From Lunatibacter salilacus (GTDB lineage: Bacteria; Bacteroidota; Bacteroidia; Cytophagales; Cyclobacteriaceae), in NCBI RefSeq assembly GCF_009797935.1, contig NZ_VOLC01000003.1, forward strand, positions 372,001 to 436,000: a DNA stretch of 64,000 nucleotides. Reading direction: 5' to 3'. Of the stretch, positions 1 through 8,787 are shown piece by piece. Under the pieces are notes generated by a model. That model made no database searches. It was given only the letters and a program-made list of their open reading frames with translations, and was not told the origin of the DNA. How positions within the stretch are numbered: the stretch's first letter is position 1; every line of letters begins with the position of its first letter. A program made the translations under genes and the position numbers.

Positions 1-1
1 T

Positions 2-2134
2 CCCTTTAACCTACATGAATTGGGTCGGGGGTATGGTTTTGTTTTTGTCCAGGAGAAATCCCATGTTACCTCAGGCATTTATGGGACATATTTTTTTATT
101 TTTGCGGCTTTATTTGGATTACTTTTGGTCATTTTGGTGTTTATTTTCAAATATTTAAAAACCTCAAACGAAAAAAATCTACTCCTCGAAAAGAATTCTA
201 AAGAATTAGCGGAATTGTTTAGGCAACAAACCATGTTGCTGCAGCAAACCAAAGGGTTTATTTATTATCACGACAAGAATTGGAAACTGTATCAAGTCAG
301 CGAAAATGTCAAAAATGTCTTAGGATATGAGACGAAGGAAATGCTTGAAACAGAAAAGAGCGAAATTTTTGAAGGGAATTTTCAGGCTTATCTAGACGAA
401 ATTGAAAAGAGTGTTAGGGAAAAAAGTGAATATTTCTATTACGAGTCCCATATTCGGGGAAGAAGTCGAGAGCAAATCCGAGTCAAGTTGTTTGAAAAGC
501 TGTTTTACGATACCACAGGTGCGTTTAGCGGCGGAGTAGGCATTTGTACTGACATTGATGAGAAATATTTGGCGGACCAGGAGCTCATTAAAAGTGAAAA
601 CAGGCTTAGATCCGTACTAAAAAGTCTCCCTGACATCATATTCATATATGACAATGAAGGGGTTTATTTAGATTATTATGTCCAGGATGAATCATTGCTT
701 CTGGTGCCGCCGGAGTTTTCAATGGGAAAAAGCATAAAGGAGGTCGTTCAGGGGGCTAAGGGGGAGGAACTTATGGAGGCATTCTTTAAAGCGGCTCGGA
801 CGGGGAAAATGCAAACCAGAGAAATGGAGTTACTGCTTGACATAGGCCGCAGGTTTTTCGAAATACGTTTTTTCAAATTGGACGAAAACCGAATTATGTC
901 TGTGGGTAGGGATATAACAGGCCAAAAGCTCTGGGAAAGAGGCCTTAAGGAAGCCAAAGAAGCTGCAGAGCAAGCAAACATTGAGAAATCCCGCTTTTTG
1001 GCTAACATGAGTCACGAGATCAGAACTCCCATGAATGGGCTATTGGGCATTATAGGCCTTTTGCAAAATACCCGGATGACAATTGAGCAGGAAAAACTTG
1101 TGCGGGTCATCTCGGATTCAGGGGAATCGCTTCTCTCAATTGTCAATGATATTTTGGATTATTCTAAAATAGAAGCAGGCAAGTTGGAACTCAACCCCTT
1201 AAGTTTTGATATCCGAAAGGAATTGAATCGAATCATCAATGTGTTTACAGGGATGGCTCATTCCAAAAAAATCAAAATCCGTCTCAATATTGATAAAGAA
1301 ATCCCGGAATTCGTCGAACTTGACAAGGATAAACTCAGCCAGATTTTTGTAAATATTATCGGAAATGCTGTTAAATTTTCCCACTATGAAGGAAAAATCT
1401 CGGTTGTAATTAAAGGAGAGATCTTATTTACTGACAACCTCATACTTCATTGTGTGATTAAAGACAATGGCATTGGTATTCCTGAAGACAAAGTTTCAAT
1501 GTTGACCATGCCATTTACCCAAGTAGGAGAGTCCCAAAATTCAGAATATAAAGGCACCGGTCTTGGATTGGCAATTGCAAATCGGCTGATTGAATTAATG
1601 GGCGGTTCATTGCATGTGGATAGTGAAGTGGGGACTGGCTCTACTTTTTCATTTACACTGATGGCGCGGACCAAAAACAAGGAGACACCACTTTTGCAAA
1701 AAGAAGATTCCCAAGATACTCCCACAGATTTGGAGAATATTGCCGAATCTTATCCGTTGAAAGTGTTACTTGTAGAGGACAGTGAAATTAACCTTCAATT
1801 TATGACCATGCTAATGAGCCAAATGGGATATAAGGTTTCTGTTGCTACAAACGGGCTGGACGCAATTAAGATGGTGGAAAAAAAGCAATTTGACCTGATA
1901 TTCATGGATAACCAAATGCCGGGAATGGACGGTATCGAAGCCACTAAATTAATTCGGGCTATTCCATATGGATACAACGCGTCCATCATAGGATTGTCTG
2001 CGAATGTTTTCAAAACAGATATCGACATGGCCCTAAAAGCCGGCATGGATGACTACCTTACAAAGCCTGTACGAATTAAAGATATTATCGACAAGATCAA
2101 AGATTGCCACAACGGGCTATACGGGAAAAAATAG
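2..2134 (+). CDS. Hybrid sensor histidine kinase with C-terminal receiver (5' end outside window)
   Basis: Membrane-bound hybrid kinase. The reading frame is open to the left edge, so the true start and probably an extracytoplasmic sensor domain lie outside; the first start-like codon inside is a TTG at 20. Numbering from that TTG: a membrane helix at about 22-44, a PAS-like region at about 70-185, a second PAS at about 195-300, a HisKA helix with phosphoacceptor His332 in the motif SHEIRTPMNG, a HATPase_c domain with DNGIGIP and GTGLGLAI boxes, and a REC domain at about 585-700 with the phosphorylatable Asp in FMDNQMPGMDG. No HPt or DNA-binding domain follows, so phosphate would pass to a separate partner. 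It converges on the E2 gene. The class is certain; the signal sensed is unknown. Confidence 0.9.
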   Translation, partial: PFNLHELGRGYGFVFVQEKSHVTSGIYGTYFFIFAALFGLLLVILVFIFKYLKTSNEKNLLLEKNSKELAELFRQQTMLLQQTKGFIYYHDKNWKLYQVSENVKNVLGYETKEMLETEKSEIFEGNFQAYLDEIEKSVREKSEYFYYESHIRGRSREQIRVKLFEKLFYDTTGAFSGGVGICTDIDEKYLADQELIKSENRLRSVLKSLPDIIFIYDNEGVYLDYYVQDESLLLVPPEFSMGKSIKEVVQGAKGEELMEAFFKAARTGKMQTREMELLLDIGRRFFEIRFFKLDENRIMSVGRDITGQKLWERGLKEAKEAAEQANIEKSRFLANMSHEIRTPMNGLLGIIGLLQNTRMTIEQEKLVRVISDSGESLLSIVNDILDYSKIEAGKLELNPLSFDIRKELNRIINVFTGMAHSKKIKIRLNIDKEIPEFVELDKDKLSQIFVNIIGNAVKFSHYEGKISVVIKGEILFTDNLILHCVIKDNGIGIPEDKVSMLTMPFTQVGESQNSEYKGTGLGLAIANRLIELMGGSLHVDSEVGTGSTFSFTLMARTKNKETPLLQKEDSQDTPTDLENIAESYPLKVLLVEDSEINLQFMTMLMSQMGYKVSVATNGLDAIKMVEKKQFDLIFMDNQMPGMDGIEATKLIRAIPYGYNASIIGLSANVFKTDIDMALKAGMDDYLTKPVRIKDIIDKIKDCHNGLYGKK

Positions 2135-2173
2135 TCATGTTTATTTAAATACAAATACCGTATTTTATTTTTT

Positions 2174-3460
2174 TCAGACGACGGTATTGGGGTCAAAATC
2201 CTCCAGATAATTGGCAACTTGTTTTACAAACATTCCACCTAAGGCTCCATCAACCACCCGGTGATCATAAGAATGTGACAGGAACATTTTGTGCCTGATG
2301 GCGATAACATCTCCGGAAGGTGTTTCCAACACAGCGGGTTTCTTCACTATCGTACCCACTGCCATGATACCGACTTGTGGCTGCATTATTATCGGCGTTC
2401 CCATAATATTGCCAAATGATCCAACATTGGAAAGCGTGTAGGTGCCACCGGAAAGTTCGTCAGGCGACAATTTGTTATCCCTGGCCCGTTTGGCCATGTC
2501 ATTGATTTTTTTAGAAAGGCCGTTTAGGCTAAAGGTGTCAGCATTTTTAATCACTGGAACAATTAAGTTCCCATTTGGTAAGGCTACTGCTATCCCGATA
2601 TTAATACTCTTTTTCTTAATTATTTGATCTCCCTCAACCGAAATATTTATCATCGGATAGTCTTTTAGTGCCTTTGCTATGGCTTGCACAAAGAACGGAG
2701 TGAAGGTTATACTCTCACCCTCCCGCTGTTTGTAGTCATCTTTAATTCTGTTTCTCCAGAGAACCAGAGCGGTAAGATCCGCCTCTACAAAAGAAGTGAC
2801 ATGTGCTGAGATGTTTCTGGACTCTATCATGCGTTGCGAAATCATGCGCCGCATCCGGTCCATCGTGATGATTTCATCCTCTCCACTACTTATTGGCTGA
2901 GCTTTCGCAGAGTTGCCATAAGCTTTGGGGACGCTACCACGGACTTTGAGATAAGCAAACATATCCTCCTTAGTTACCCGTCCCTCTTTACCAGTACCAG
3001 GAATTTGGGACAGTTCTTCTGGATATATGCTTTCCTTTTTGGCTATACTTAGCACCAGTGGCGAGTAAAATCTGGAGTCGTTTTCAGTAATGTAATTCTT
3101 CGGACTTGTCTCAGAATGCGTGATCAAAGCAGCAGTATTTGCGGGAGCAAGAGTCAATAATTCATCCTTTTGAAGGATATCCTCTCTTGTATTTACTTGA
3201 TCATTTATTTCTTCTTCATCGCTAATCTCTATCAGGGCAATTGGTTTGCCTACCGCTACTACGTCTCCTTCTTTTGCTAATATTTTCTTCAATATGCCGG
3301 CATTGATAGCGGGAACCTCCGTATCTACTTTGTCTGTAGCAACTTCTAAAACAGACTCATCCTGTTCGATCTTGTCACCCTCCTGTTTGAGCCAGGTAAG
3401 GATAGTCCCCTCGATGATGCTTTCACCCATTTTGGGCATTATCATTTCAACCTCTGCCAT
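2174..3460 (-). CDS. 2-oxoacid dehydrogenase complex E2, dihydrolipoamide acyltransferase
   Basis: Core acyltransferase of a pyruvate or branched-chain 2-oxoacid dehydrogenase complex. It moves the acyl group from lipoyl-lysine to CoA in the cytoplasm. The 428-residue chain has one N-terminal lipoyl domain (about 1-78, lipoylated Lys44 in ATDKVDTE), a charged linker, a peripheral-subunit-binding domain (about 130-170, with the GKEGRVTKEDM signature) and the catalytic domain, ending in the DHRVVDG motif with His400 and Asp404. A single lipoyl domain and this length fit Bacteroidota branched-chain-type E2 proteins, but the substrate cannot be settled without E1, and no E1 or E3 gene lies next to it. 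The ATG start sits directly on the lipoyl fold. Confidence 0.93.
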   Translation of the reverse strand: MAEVEMIMPKMGESIIEGTILTWLKQEGDKIEQDESVLEVATDKVDTEVPAINAGILKKILAKEGDVVAVGKPIALIEISDEEEINDQVNTREDILQKDELLTLAPANTAALITHSETSPKNYITENDSRFYSPLVLSIAKKESIYPEELSQIPGTGKEGRVTKEDMFAYLKVRGSVPKAYGNSAKAQPISSGEDEIITMDRMRRMISQRMIESRNISAHVTSFVEADLTALVLWRNRIKDDYKQREGESITFTPFFVQAIAKALKDYPMINISVEGDQIIKKKSINIGIAVALPNGNLIVPVIKNADTFSLNGLSKKINDMAKRARDNKLSPDELSGGTYTLSNVGSFGNIMGTPIIMQPQVGIMAVGTIVKKPAVLETPSGDVIAIRHKMFLSHSYDHRVVDGALGGMFVKQVANYLEDFDPNTVV

Positions 3461-3542
3461 GATAAACTATTTTATTGGGTTATATTATCAAGATTAAAAT
3501 TATATTCCAAATTTTAAACTAATAATCGAATAATCAAAATTT

Positions 3543-4802
3543 TCAATCAGTCAACTCTAAAATACACATTCGTAACAAGTTCAGTGCCGATATAGCAGTC
3601 AGGTGAATATTTATAGACCGGTCAGCGGTGAGGTGCAACAACTTCGTGGCAACTCCCTTCGGATGGCTGCACGCAATCCAAACAGTCCCGACAGGTTTGT
3701 CAGGTGTTCCCCCGGCCGGTCCCGCAATACCACTACTGGCTACACCATAATCAGCGGCAAACTTTCTTTTAACTGAATTTGCCATTTCAATCACCGTTTG
3801 CTCACTTACGGCGCCCAAGGTCTTTAAGGTTTCTGTAGATACTCCTAGTAGATTTGATTTGAAATCATTGTGGTATGGAATCAGGGCTCCCTGGAAATAG
3901 CCACTCGAACCACCAATACTCGTAATCAAGTGGGAAATATAACCACCCGAACAGCTTTCCGCAAATGCCACTTTCTTCCCTTGTGCTAAAAGCAGTTGCC
4001 CCACAGCTTCTTGTAGGCTGATTTTGTCGTAGCCATAGATGTATTTTGAAATAAGAGGGTAGACTTTTTCCAATTGGGTCCCCACAGCCTCTTCCACAAA
4101 GGATTGGCTATCTCCAAAAGCAGTCAGCCTTAATTTTACCTCCCCCAAGGACGGCAAATAGGCCAGCCGGACATGACGTGGAAGTGAAAGTTCCCACACC
4201 TTTATTAAGTCCGAAAGCCAACTCTCACCTATACCTACCGTCTTTATTACCCTGTGATAAATTACGGGTAGGTCATAAATCGTTTTAAGCTTAGGAAGGA
4301 CGAAATCCTTCATCAATTTTTTCATTTCATGGGGCACTCCAGGCATTGATATCCAGACAGCTCCATTCTCTTCAAACCACATGCCAGGCGCAGTCCCTAC
4401 CTCATTTTCCACATAAGTACATTTGGTTGGCAAATGAGCCTGCAACTTATTGGTGTCGGTCAATTCCCTTCCTCTTCGTTCGAAAAACCTCCTGACAGAT
4501 TCCAACGCCTCTGGAACGAGTTCGATGCCGCAACCGAAATACTCAGCAAGTACGGGTTTGGTCAAATCATCCGAAGTAGGGCCGAGTCCGCCAGTGATAA
4601 TAACTACATCAGCAACTTTCTCCGCAGCCTCAAAGGCATGAAGCATATCGTGTCGATTGTCCCCCACTGTCGTTCGACGTACTACCCGCACACCGATTTT
4701 ATCAAGTTCCTGACTGATCCAAAGACTGTTTGTATCTTGAATTTGTCCATAGAGCAGCTCATCACCGATAGCAAGGATTTCCGCAGTAACGGTTTTTTTC
4801 AT
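3543..4802 (-). CDS. cinA: CinA-family nicotinamide-nucleotide amidohydrolase
   Basis: Two-domain CinA of 419 residues. The N-terminal half is a MoCF/MogA-like domain (about 1-170, with AIGDELLYGQ and ITGGLGPTSDD). The C-terminal half is the PncC-type amidase, with catalytic Ser283 in AESCSGG and a GIAGPAGG loop. Characterised relatives deamidate nicotinamide mononucleotide in the pyridine nucleotide salvage cycle, and the N-terminal domain can act as an ADP-ribose pyrophosphatase. The old name 'competence/damage-inducible' should not be read as a proven role here. It lies 82 bp upstream of the E2 gene on the same strand, so the two may be co-transcribed. Confidence 0.94.
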   Translation of the reverse strand: MKKTVTAEILAIGDELLYGQIQDTNSLWISQELDKIGVRVVRRTTVGDNRHDMLHAFEAAEKVADVVIITGGLGPTSDDLTKPVLAEYFGCGIELVPEALESVRRFFERRGRELTDTNKLQAHLPTKCTYVENEVGTAPGMWFEENGAVWISMPGVPHEMKKLMKDFVLPKLKTIYDLPVIYHRVIKTVGIGESWLSDLIKVWELSLPRHVRLAYLPSLGEVKLRLTAFGDSQSFVEEAVGTQLEKVYPLISKYIYGYDKISLQEAVGQLLLAQGKKVAFAESCSGGYISHLITSIGGSSGYFQGALIPYHNDFKSNLLGVSTETLKTLGAVSEQTVIEMANSVKRKFAADYGVASSGIAGPAGGTPDKPVGTVWIACSHPKGVATKLLHLTADRSINIHLTAISALNLLRMCILELTD

Positions 4803-5029
4803 GGGTTAGAAATTTTCAAGGGCTAATTTAACGAATTTCGTCAAGCCACTGACTAATTGCGGACAATTTTCGGACCTGTTGCAATCATCAAGAATAGAAA
4901 TAACTGTAAATCAATGAAATTGATTGATGACGGGTGTTGAAGTCGGTGAGTTGCTAGCCAGGTCTTGGGAATGAATCGTTAAATGTTTTATCTGGTACAT
5001 CCTATGTGCTAAATGGAACATATTTTTCT

Positions 5030-6925
5030 CTATTCCAAATTAACTAGGGCTAAGGTTTCCCAGCCGTTGAGTTCCTTGTTGTGACCCACAGTTTCCATTG
5101 CCTGTGAAATTTTATTTTTGAACGCCCAGCATGTCTCCCGCCGCAGTTCCAAAATCTCGGAGAGTTCGTTTAGAGTCAAATCAATGTCTTTTCTATTGGA
5201 TAGGTAAAGAATATAAAATGCCTTTTCTATCGGAAACTTAAGTTTGTGAAATAGCGTATCCACTGTTGGAGACTCTAGGTAGTTACAGTTTTTACACCGC
5301 TTGCTGTGGCTCTTTCCATCAGAGTACTTATTATACCCGCATTTTTTACACCTAAAGCTTCCTTTCCATTTTAATTCAGAAAGAAATTCGAGACAGGCGT
5401 CTTTGCCGGGAAATACTTTTTTGAAGTCGTCAAAATCCAAGCCTTTCATCAGTGCCAAATTTTTGGTGACCTCTTCCACGCTAATCCGTAACTGCTCGTT
5501 GTTTTCTTTGAGATAATTGTTGATCAAGGTGACCTGGGAATTCAATTCCTGCAGAGTCAGGTTGGTCGTCTGAAGGGAAACATTTTTACTGGCCAAATCG
5601 GCAGCCATTAATTCAATCTCTCGAGTTCTTTCTTTGACTTTTTGTTGAAGCTGAGCATTCATTTCCTGAATCAGACGATTTTTTTCTTCAAGCGTTTGGG
5701 TTTTTTCCCGGGTAGCCTCTTTGTATTTATCTTGCAAAAATTTGAGTTGTTTGAAAATGGATAGGGAGAAAAATACGACTTCCAAAAAAATCACAGGATG
5801 TACAAAATACCAATTGAGTACAGGGTCATCAAAAAAAGCAAATTCTTTGGTATAGGAATGAACGATAACCAAAAACAAACAAGCATAAGCAAAGGTGTAG
5901 GACATAGAAAAAACCTTAACTTTCAGCAACATGACCAGCCCGGTGACGAAGGGTACCAAAAGGATCAATATAGTCCCAAAAATATAGGCCGTGGGAGCTA
6001 TTGTATAACTGGCTGTCTGATTCATGAACAGAATCAACTTTAAAACTACAGCTACCATGGTGATATATATAAGCTCCTTCCTTTTGGTGTATTTTTGGAC
6101 AAAGTGGTTGGAAAAAAGCAATGTGGATAAAATGACGCCTAATTCCGTAATACTATGAATGGTAAACTTATTAATCCAAGGGGAAGTTGGCCAGAGGTAT
6201 TGAAAACCCAGTCCATCTCTACCAAGAGAGAACCAGATGCAGGCCAAAAGCAAGATTGAAAAGTAGATATACAGAAAATCCTTCAGTTTTATAAACAGGT
6301 AAACAGTAAAGGACAGGATAAGAACTAAAACTCCGTAATAGATGCCCAAAAGAAAGTATTCATTCAAAGAATGGGAAATGAATCTTTCATTGGTCCGAAC
6401 GTGAAAACTAAATCCAAGTGGATAACTTCTTCTTACTTTTAGATAATAGACTTTTTCATCTCCCGGTCTCAGGTCTAGAAAAAAGTTGAAATTTTTATGA
6501 TTGACCTTCCTGTTGGTAAAATCAAGATCGTACCCCGCCGCTGTCGGAACAAAGCCTTCGGTTTCACTTGGGAAGTAGAAAGTAATTTCATCTATGTCAA
6601 AACCCCAACTTTCGAAATACCAGGAATGGTCGGAATTACTTTGCCGATTTCGAACAATCATCCGTAGCCAGATTTCATCTTCCAATGACTCCGGTACGAT
6701 ATTGTCAGAAGTAACTGGCTGAAACCTGTCTTGATACATCGGCGAAGATATCTCCTGAACAGATTTACTGGCGGTGGTATCCACATAAAAATCAATTTTT
6801 CGGATTACGGGCAAATGAAAATCCCCATCTTCCAGCTTTATAACAGAAGGTGACCCTTGCTCAGCCAGTGTTACAAAACAGCAAGATAATATTCCTAGAA
6901 TTGTTAGGTAAGCTTTATATCCCAC
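5030..6925 (-). CDS. 7TMR-DISM receptor fused to an IS1595-type transposase zinc-ribbon/HTH module
   Basis: A 631-residue membrane protein. In order: a signal peptide (about 1-22); an extracytoplasmic beta-rich domain resembling 7TMR-DISMED2 (about 30-185); seven predicted membrane helices (about 190-400); a long cytoplasmic coiled coil (about 400-495); and a C-terminal module (about 498-620). That module matches the N-terminal part of IS1595/ISXO2 transposases: the FPGKDACLEFL helix, a zinc ribbon with Cys526/Cys529 and Cys544/Cys547, then helices ending in ETCWAF and ISQAME. The DDE nuclease domain is absent. The likely role, by inference, is a membrane-tethered DNA-binding sensor. The start is a GTG, with no ATG before residue 63. 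It is monocistronic, with long flanking gaps. Confidence 0.85.
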   Translation of the reverse strand: MGYKAYLTILGILSCCFVTLAEQGSPSVIKLEDGDFHLPVIRKIDFYVDTTASKSVQEISSPMYQDRFQPVTSDNIVPESLEDEIWLRMIVRNRQSNSDHSWYFESWGFDIDEITFYFPSETEGFVPTAAGYDLDFTNRKVNHKNFNFFLDLRPGDEKVYYLKVRRSYPLGFSFHVRTNERFISHSLNEYFLLGIYYGVLVLILSFTVYLFIKLKDFLYIYFSILLLACIWFSLGRDGLGFQYLWPTSPWINKFTIHSITELGVILSTLLFSNHFVQKYTKRKELIYITMVAVVLKLILFMNQTASYTIAPTAYIFGTILILLVPFVTGLVMLLKVKVFSMSYTFAYACLFLVIVHSYTKEFAFFDDPVLNWYFVHPVIFLEVVFFSLSIFKQLKFLQDKYKEATREKTQTLEEKNRLIQEMNAQLQQKVKERTREIELMAADLASKNVSLQTTNLTLQELNSQVTLINNYLKENNEQLRISVEEVTKNLALMKGLDFDDFKKVFPGKDACLEFLSELKWKGSFRCKKCGYNKYSDGKSHSKRCKNCNYLESPTVDTLFHKLKFPIEKAFYILYLSNRKDIDLTLNELSEILELRRETCWAFKNKISQAMETVGHNKELNGWETLALVNLE

Positions 6926-7404
6926 AGGTCAAATAAAATCTAATTTTGACATTTCAGTCTCCGCCATTATCCAAGGCTTCGAATAGTCGAAATATAAATT
7001 ACCTCCGACAATTTTACAATTTCAGATGATAAATAACATTTAAATAGTTGATAATCAATGATTTTATTTAAGCGCAATAATTTTTGATTACAATTCGCCT
7101 ACCCGAAGTTAATCAGCATCTATAAACTGTTTTAACCAGCCATTTTTAATTAAATTCTAACTACACCCTGAAATGTAAATCTTTTACATTTAGATCAATT
7201 TAATTTCAATTTTGAATTAATTTTCCGCAATTTTTTGAATAATATGCATTGAAGTGGAGTTTGAAGAGAGGTTTAAGAATGTTAAAAAGCAATATCTTAG
7301 AAATAAATTGTCATCCAACACATTCCTTCAATTTCCCTGTCATTTAAGCACATTGAATCATTTAAACATTTGAATATCAAGTTATTGAAAAATTTAATAC
7401 ATTT
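6926..7404. other. AT-rich intergenic region between divergent genes
   Basis: About 480 bases separate the divergent receptor gene (minus) and xylanase gene (plus). The stretch is very AT-rich and has no open frame that looks protein-coding. No TAnnTTTG element at a credible distance was found for the receptor gene. Several T-rich and A-rich runs are present, but no RNA gene or strong hairpin was recognised. Confidence 0.5.
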
Positions 7405-7433
7405 TTTGTTTGTTGAGTTTCTTGTTAAGTTTG
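7405..7433 (+). promoter_or_regulatory. Bacteroidota-type promoter of the xylanase gene
   Basis: TTTG at 7405-7408, a 17-base spacer and TAAGTTTG at 7426-7433 match the Bacteroidota primary sigma consensus (TTTG / TAnnTTTG) exactly. Transcription would start near 7440, giving a leader of roughly 55 bases before the GH10 start codon. Confidence 0.6.
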
Positions 7434-7495
7434 TTTCGTTCTGAACATGCTAACTAGTAGAAATAAGAACAGTCTGTTTCTAACCCTGTAACCAC

Positions 7496-8620
7496 ATGCG
7501 AAAATCGAATTTTACATTTTTAAATTCCTCAATAATCCTCGTTCTGGTGACATGCTTGTCATTCGTGCCACAGGATCCTGGAGTAAAGGATATTTTTGAT
7601 GAGGACTTTTATATAGGTGCCGCTCTGGGGTCTTTTACTGTTAGAAATAATGACGCAGCAGTTCGCATGGTTCTGGAACAACATTTTAATAGTATCAGTC
7701 CTGAAAATTTGCTTAAATGGCAGTCAGTTCATCCTAGATTAGGGGAATATAATTTCAAAGATGCTGACGCATTTGTAGAAATGGGTGAGAAATTAAATAG
7801 TTTCATTGTTGGTCATACACTCGTTTGGCATAATCAGACACCTAAGTGGGTATATCAAGGTGAAGACGGATCACCTCTTGAAATGACTGAACTTTTAAGC
7901 CGTATGGAAGACCATATTGAGCAAGTGATGGGCAGGTATAAGGGACGGATCCAGGGTTGGGACGTGGTTAATGAAGCCTTTACTGACGATGGAAAGTATC
8001 GGAATTCAGAATGGTTTTCAGCAGCCGGAGTTGATTTTATAAAAAGAGCATTTCAGAAAGCTTCCGAAGTAGATCCTTCCGCAGAGTTATATTATAATGA
8101 TTACAACATGTGGAAACCTGCCAAAGTGGATGCTTCAATAGCAATGGCCAAGGAAATGAGGGATGAGGGTATCAAAATAGATGGTATCGGTATGCAGGGC
8201 CATTATGGACTGACGAGTCCAAGTTTAGATCAGATCGAGCTCTCTATAAACAAAATATATGAAGCAGGCTTCACAGTAATGATAACGGAATTTGATATCG
8301 ATGTTCTTCCCAACCCATCAAATAGGCAGGGAGCTGACATTGATGATAATTTTGGGTATGATGCAGCATTCGATCCTTATAAGGAGGGATTGCCGGATGA
8401 GATAAAGGAGAAGTTGGCAGCACGGTACAGGGAAATTTTCCAGTTGTTCCACCTCCATCGTGAGAAAATTAGCAGGGTGACATTTTGGGGAATAAGGGAT
8501 CAGGATAGTTGGTTGAATAATTGGCCGATAAGGGGTAGAACAGCTTACCCGCTCTTATTTGACAAAAACTACCAAGTCAAGGAATATATTTTTGAACAGT
8601 TAAAGGGAATTAATTCCTGA
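7496..8620 (+). CDS. GH10 endo-1,4-beta-xylanase
   Basis: Glycoside hydrolase family 10 enzyme that cleaves internal beta-1,4 bonds of xylan with retention of configuration. It has 374 residues: an N-terminal hydrophobic export signal (about 1-26) with no clear lipobox cysteine, then a single catalytic barrel. Visible landmarks are the substrate loop NLLKWQSVHP, GHTLVWHNQTP, the acid/base Glu160 in WDVVNEAF and the nucleophile Glu265 in ITEFDID. The length is that of a stand-alone GH10 domain, with no carbohydrate-binding module. It is probably periplasmic or secreted. It leads the xylan locus and has its own promoter and downstream terminator, so it may be expressed separately from the two GH43 genes. 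Confidence 0.96.
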   Translation: MRKSNFTFLNSSIILVLVTCLSFVPQDPGVKDIFDEDFYIGAALGSFTVRNNDAAVRMVLEQHFNSISPENLLKWQSVHPRLGEYNFKDADAFVEMGEKLNSFIVGHTLVWHNQTPKWVYQGEDGSPLEMTELLSRMEDHIEQVMGRYKGRIQGWDVVNEAFTDDGKYRNSEWFSAAGVDFIKRAFQKASEVDPSAELYYNDYNMWKPAKVDASIAMAKEMRDEGIKIDGIGMQGHYGLTSPSLDQIELSINKIYEAGFTVMITEFDIDVLPNPSNRQGADIDDNFGYDAAFDPYKEGLPDEIKEKLAARYREIFQLFHLHREKISRVTFWGIRDQDSWLNNWPIRGRTAYPLLFDKNYQVKEYIFEQLKGINS

Positions 8621-8707
8621 TTAAAAATATGAATCCTTTTAAAAATGAATTATTTATCAAACCTATAAATCAATGCTAGTGCCCTGGATTGACAAAATCC
8701 AGCTAAG

Positions 8708-8758
8708 AAAAATCTGAAGGCGGGTGGACTATATCCATTTGCATTCAGATTTTTTTGT
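8708..8758 (+). terminator. Terminator-like hairpin after the xylanase gene
   Basis: Arms AAAAATCTGAA (8708-8718) and TTCAGATTTTT (8744-8754) form an 11-bp stem running into a T-rich tail. The 25-base loop holds a short inner dyad (TGGA/TCCA). It lies about 90 bases past the GH10 stop codon and ahead of the GH43 genes, so it would attenuate or separate their transcripts. Confidence 0.6.
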
Positions 8759-8787
8759 TTATGTATCTTTAAAACCTATTAGCCGAT

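Noticed and set aside
2154-2188. Inverted repeat AATACCGT / ACGGTATT between the hybrid kinase and the E2 gene as a shared terminator
   Set aside because: The arms are only 8 bp with a 19-base loop, and one arm lies inside the E2 coding sequence. The T run sits in the loop, not after the stem.
4434-4826. 130-codon plus-strand frame opposite cinA
   Set aside because: It is the antisense shadow of a well-supported gene with intact motifs.
5030-5516. Separate transposase fragment (IS1595 remnant) inserted into the receptor gene
   Set aside because: The zinc-ribbon part is in frame with the coiled coil, there are no inverted repeats or target duplications, and no DDE domain debris follows. A fusion protein explains the sequence better.
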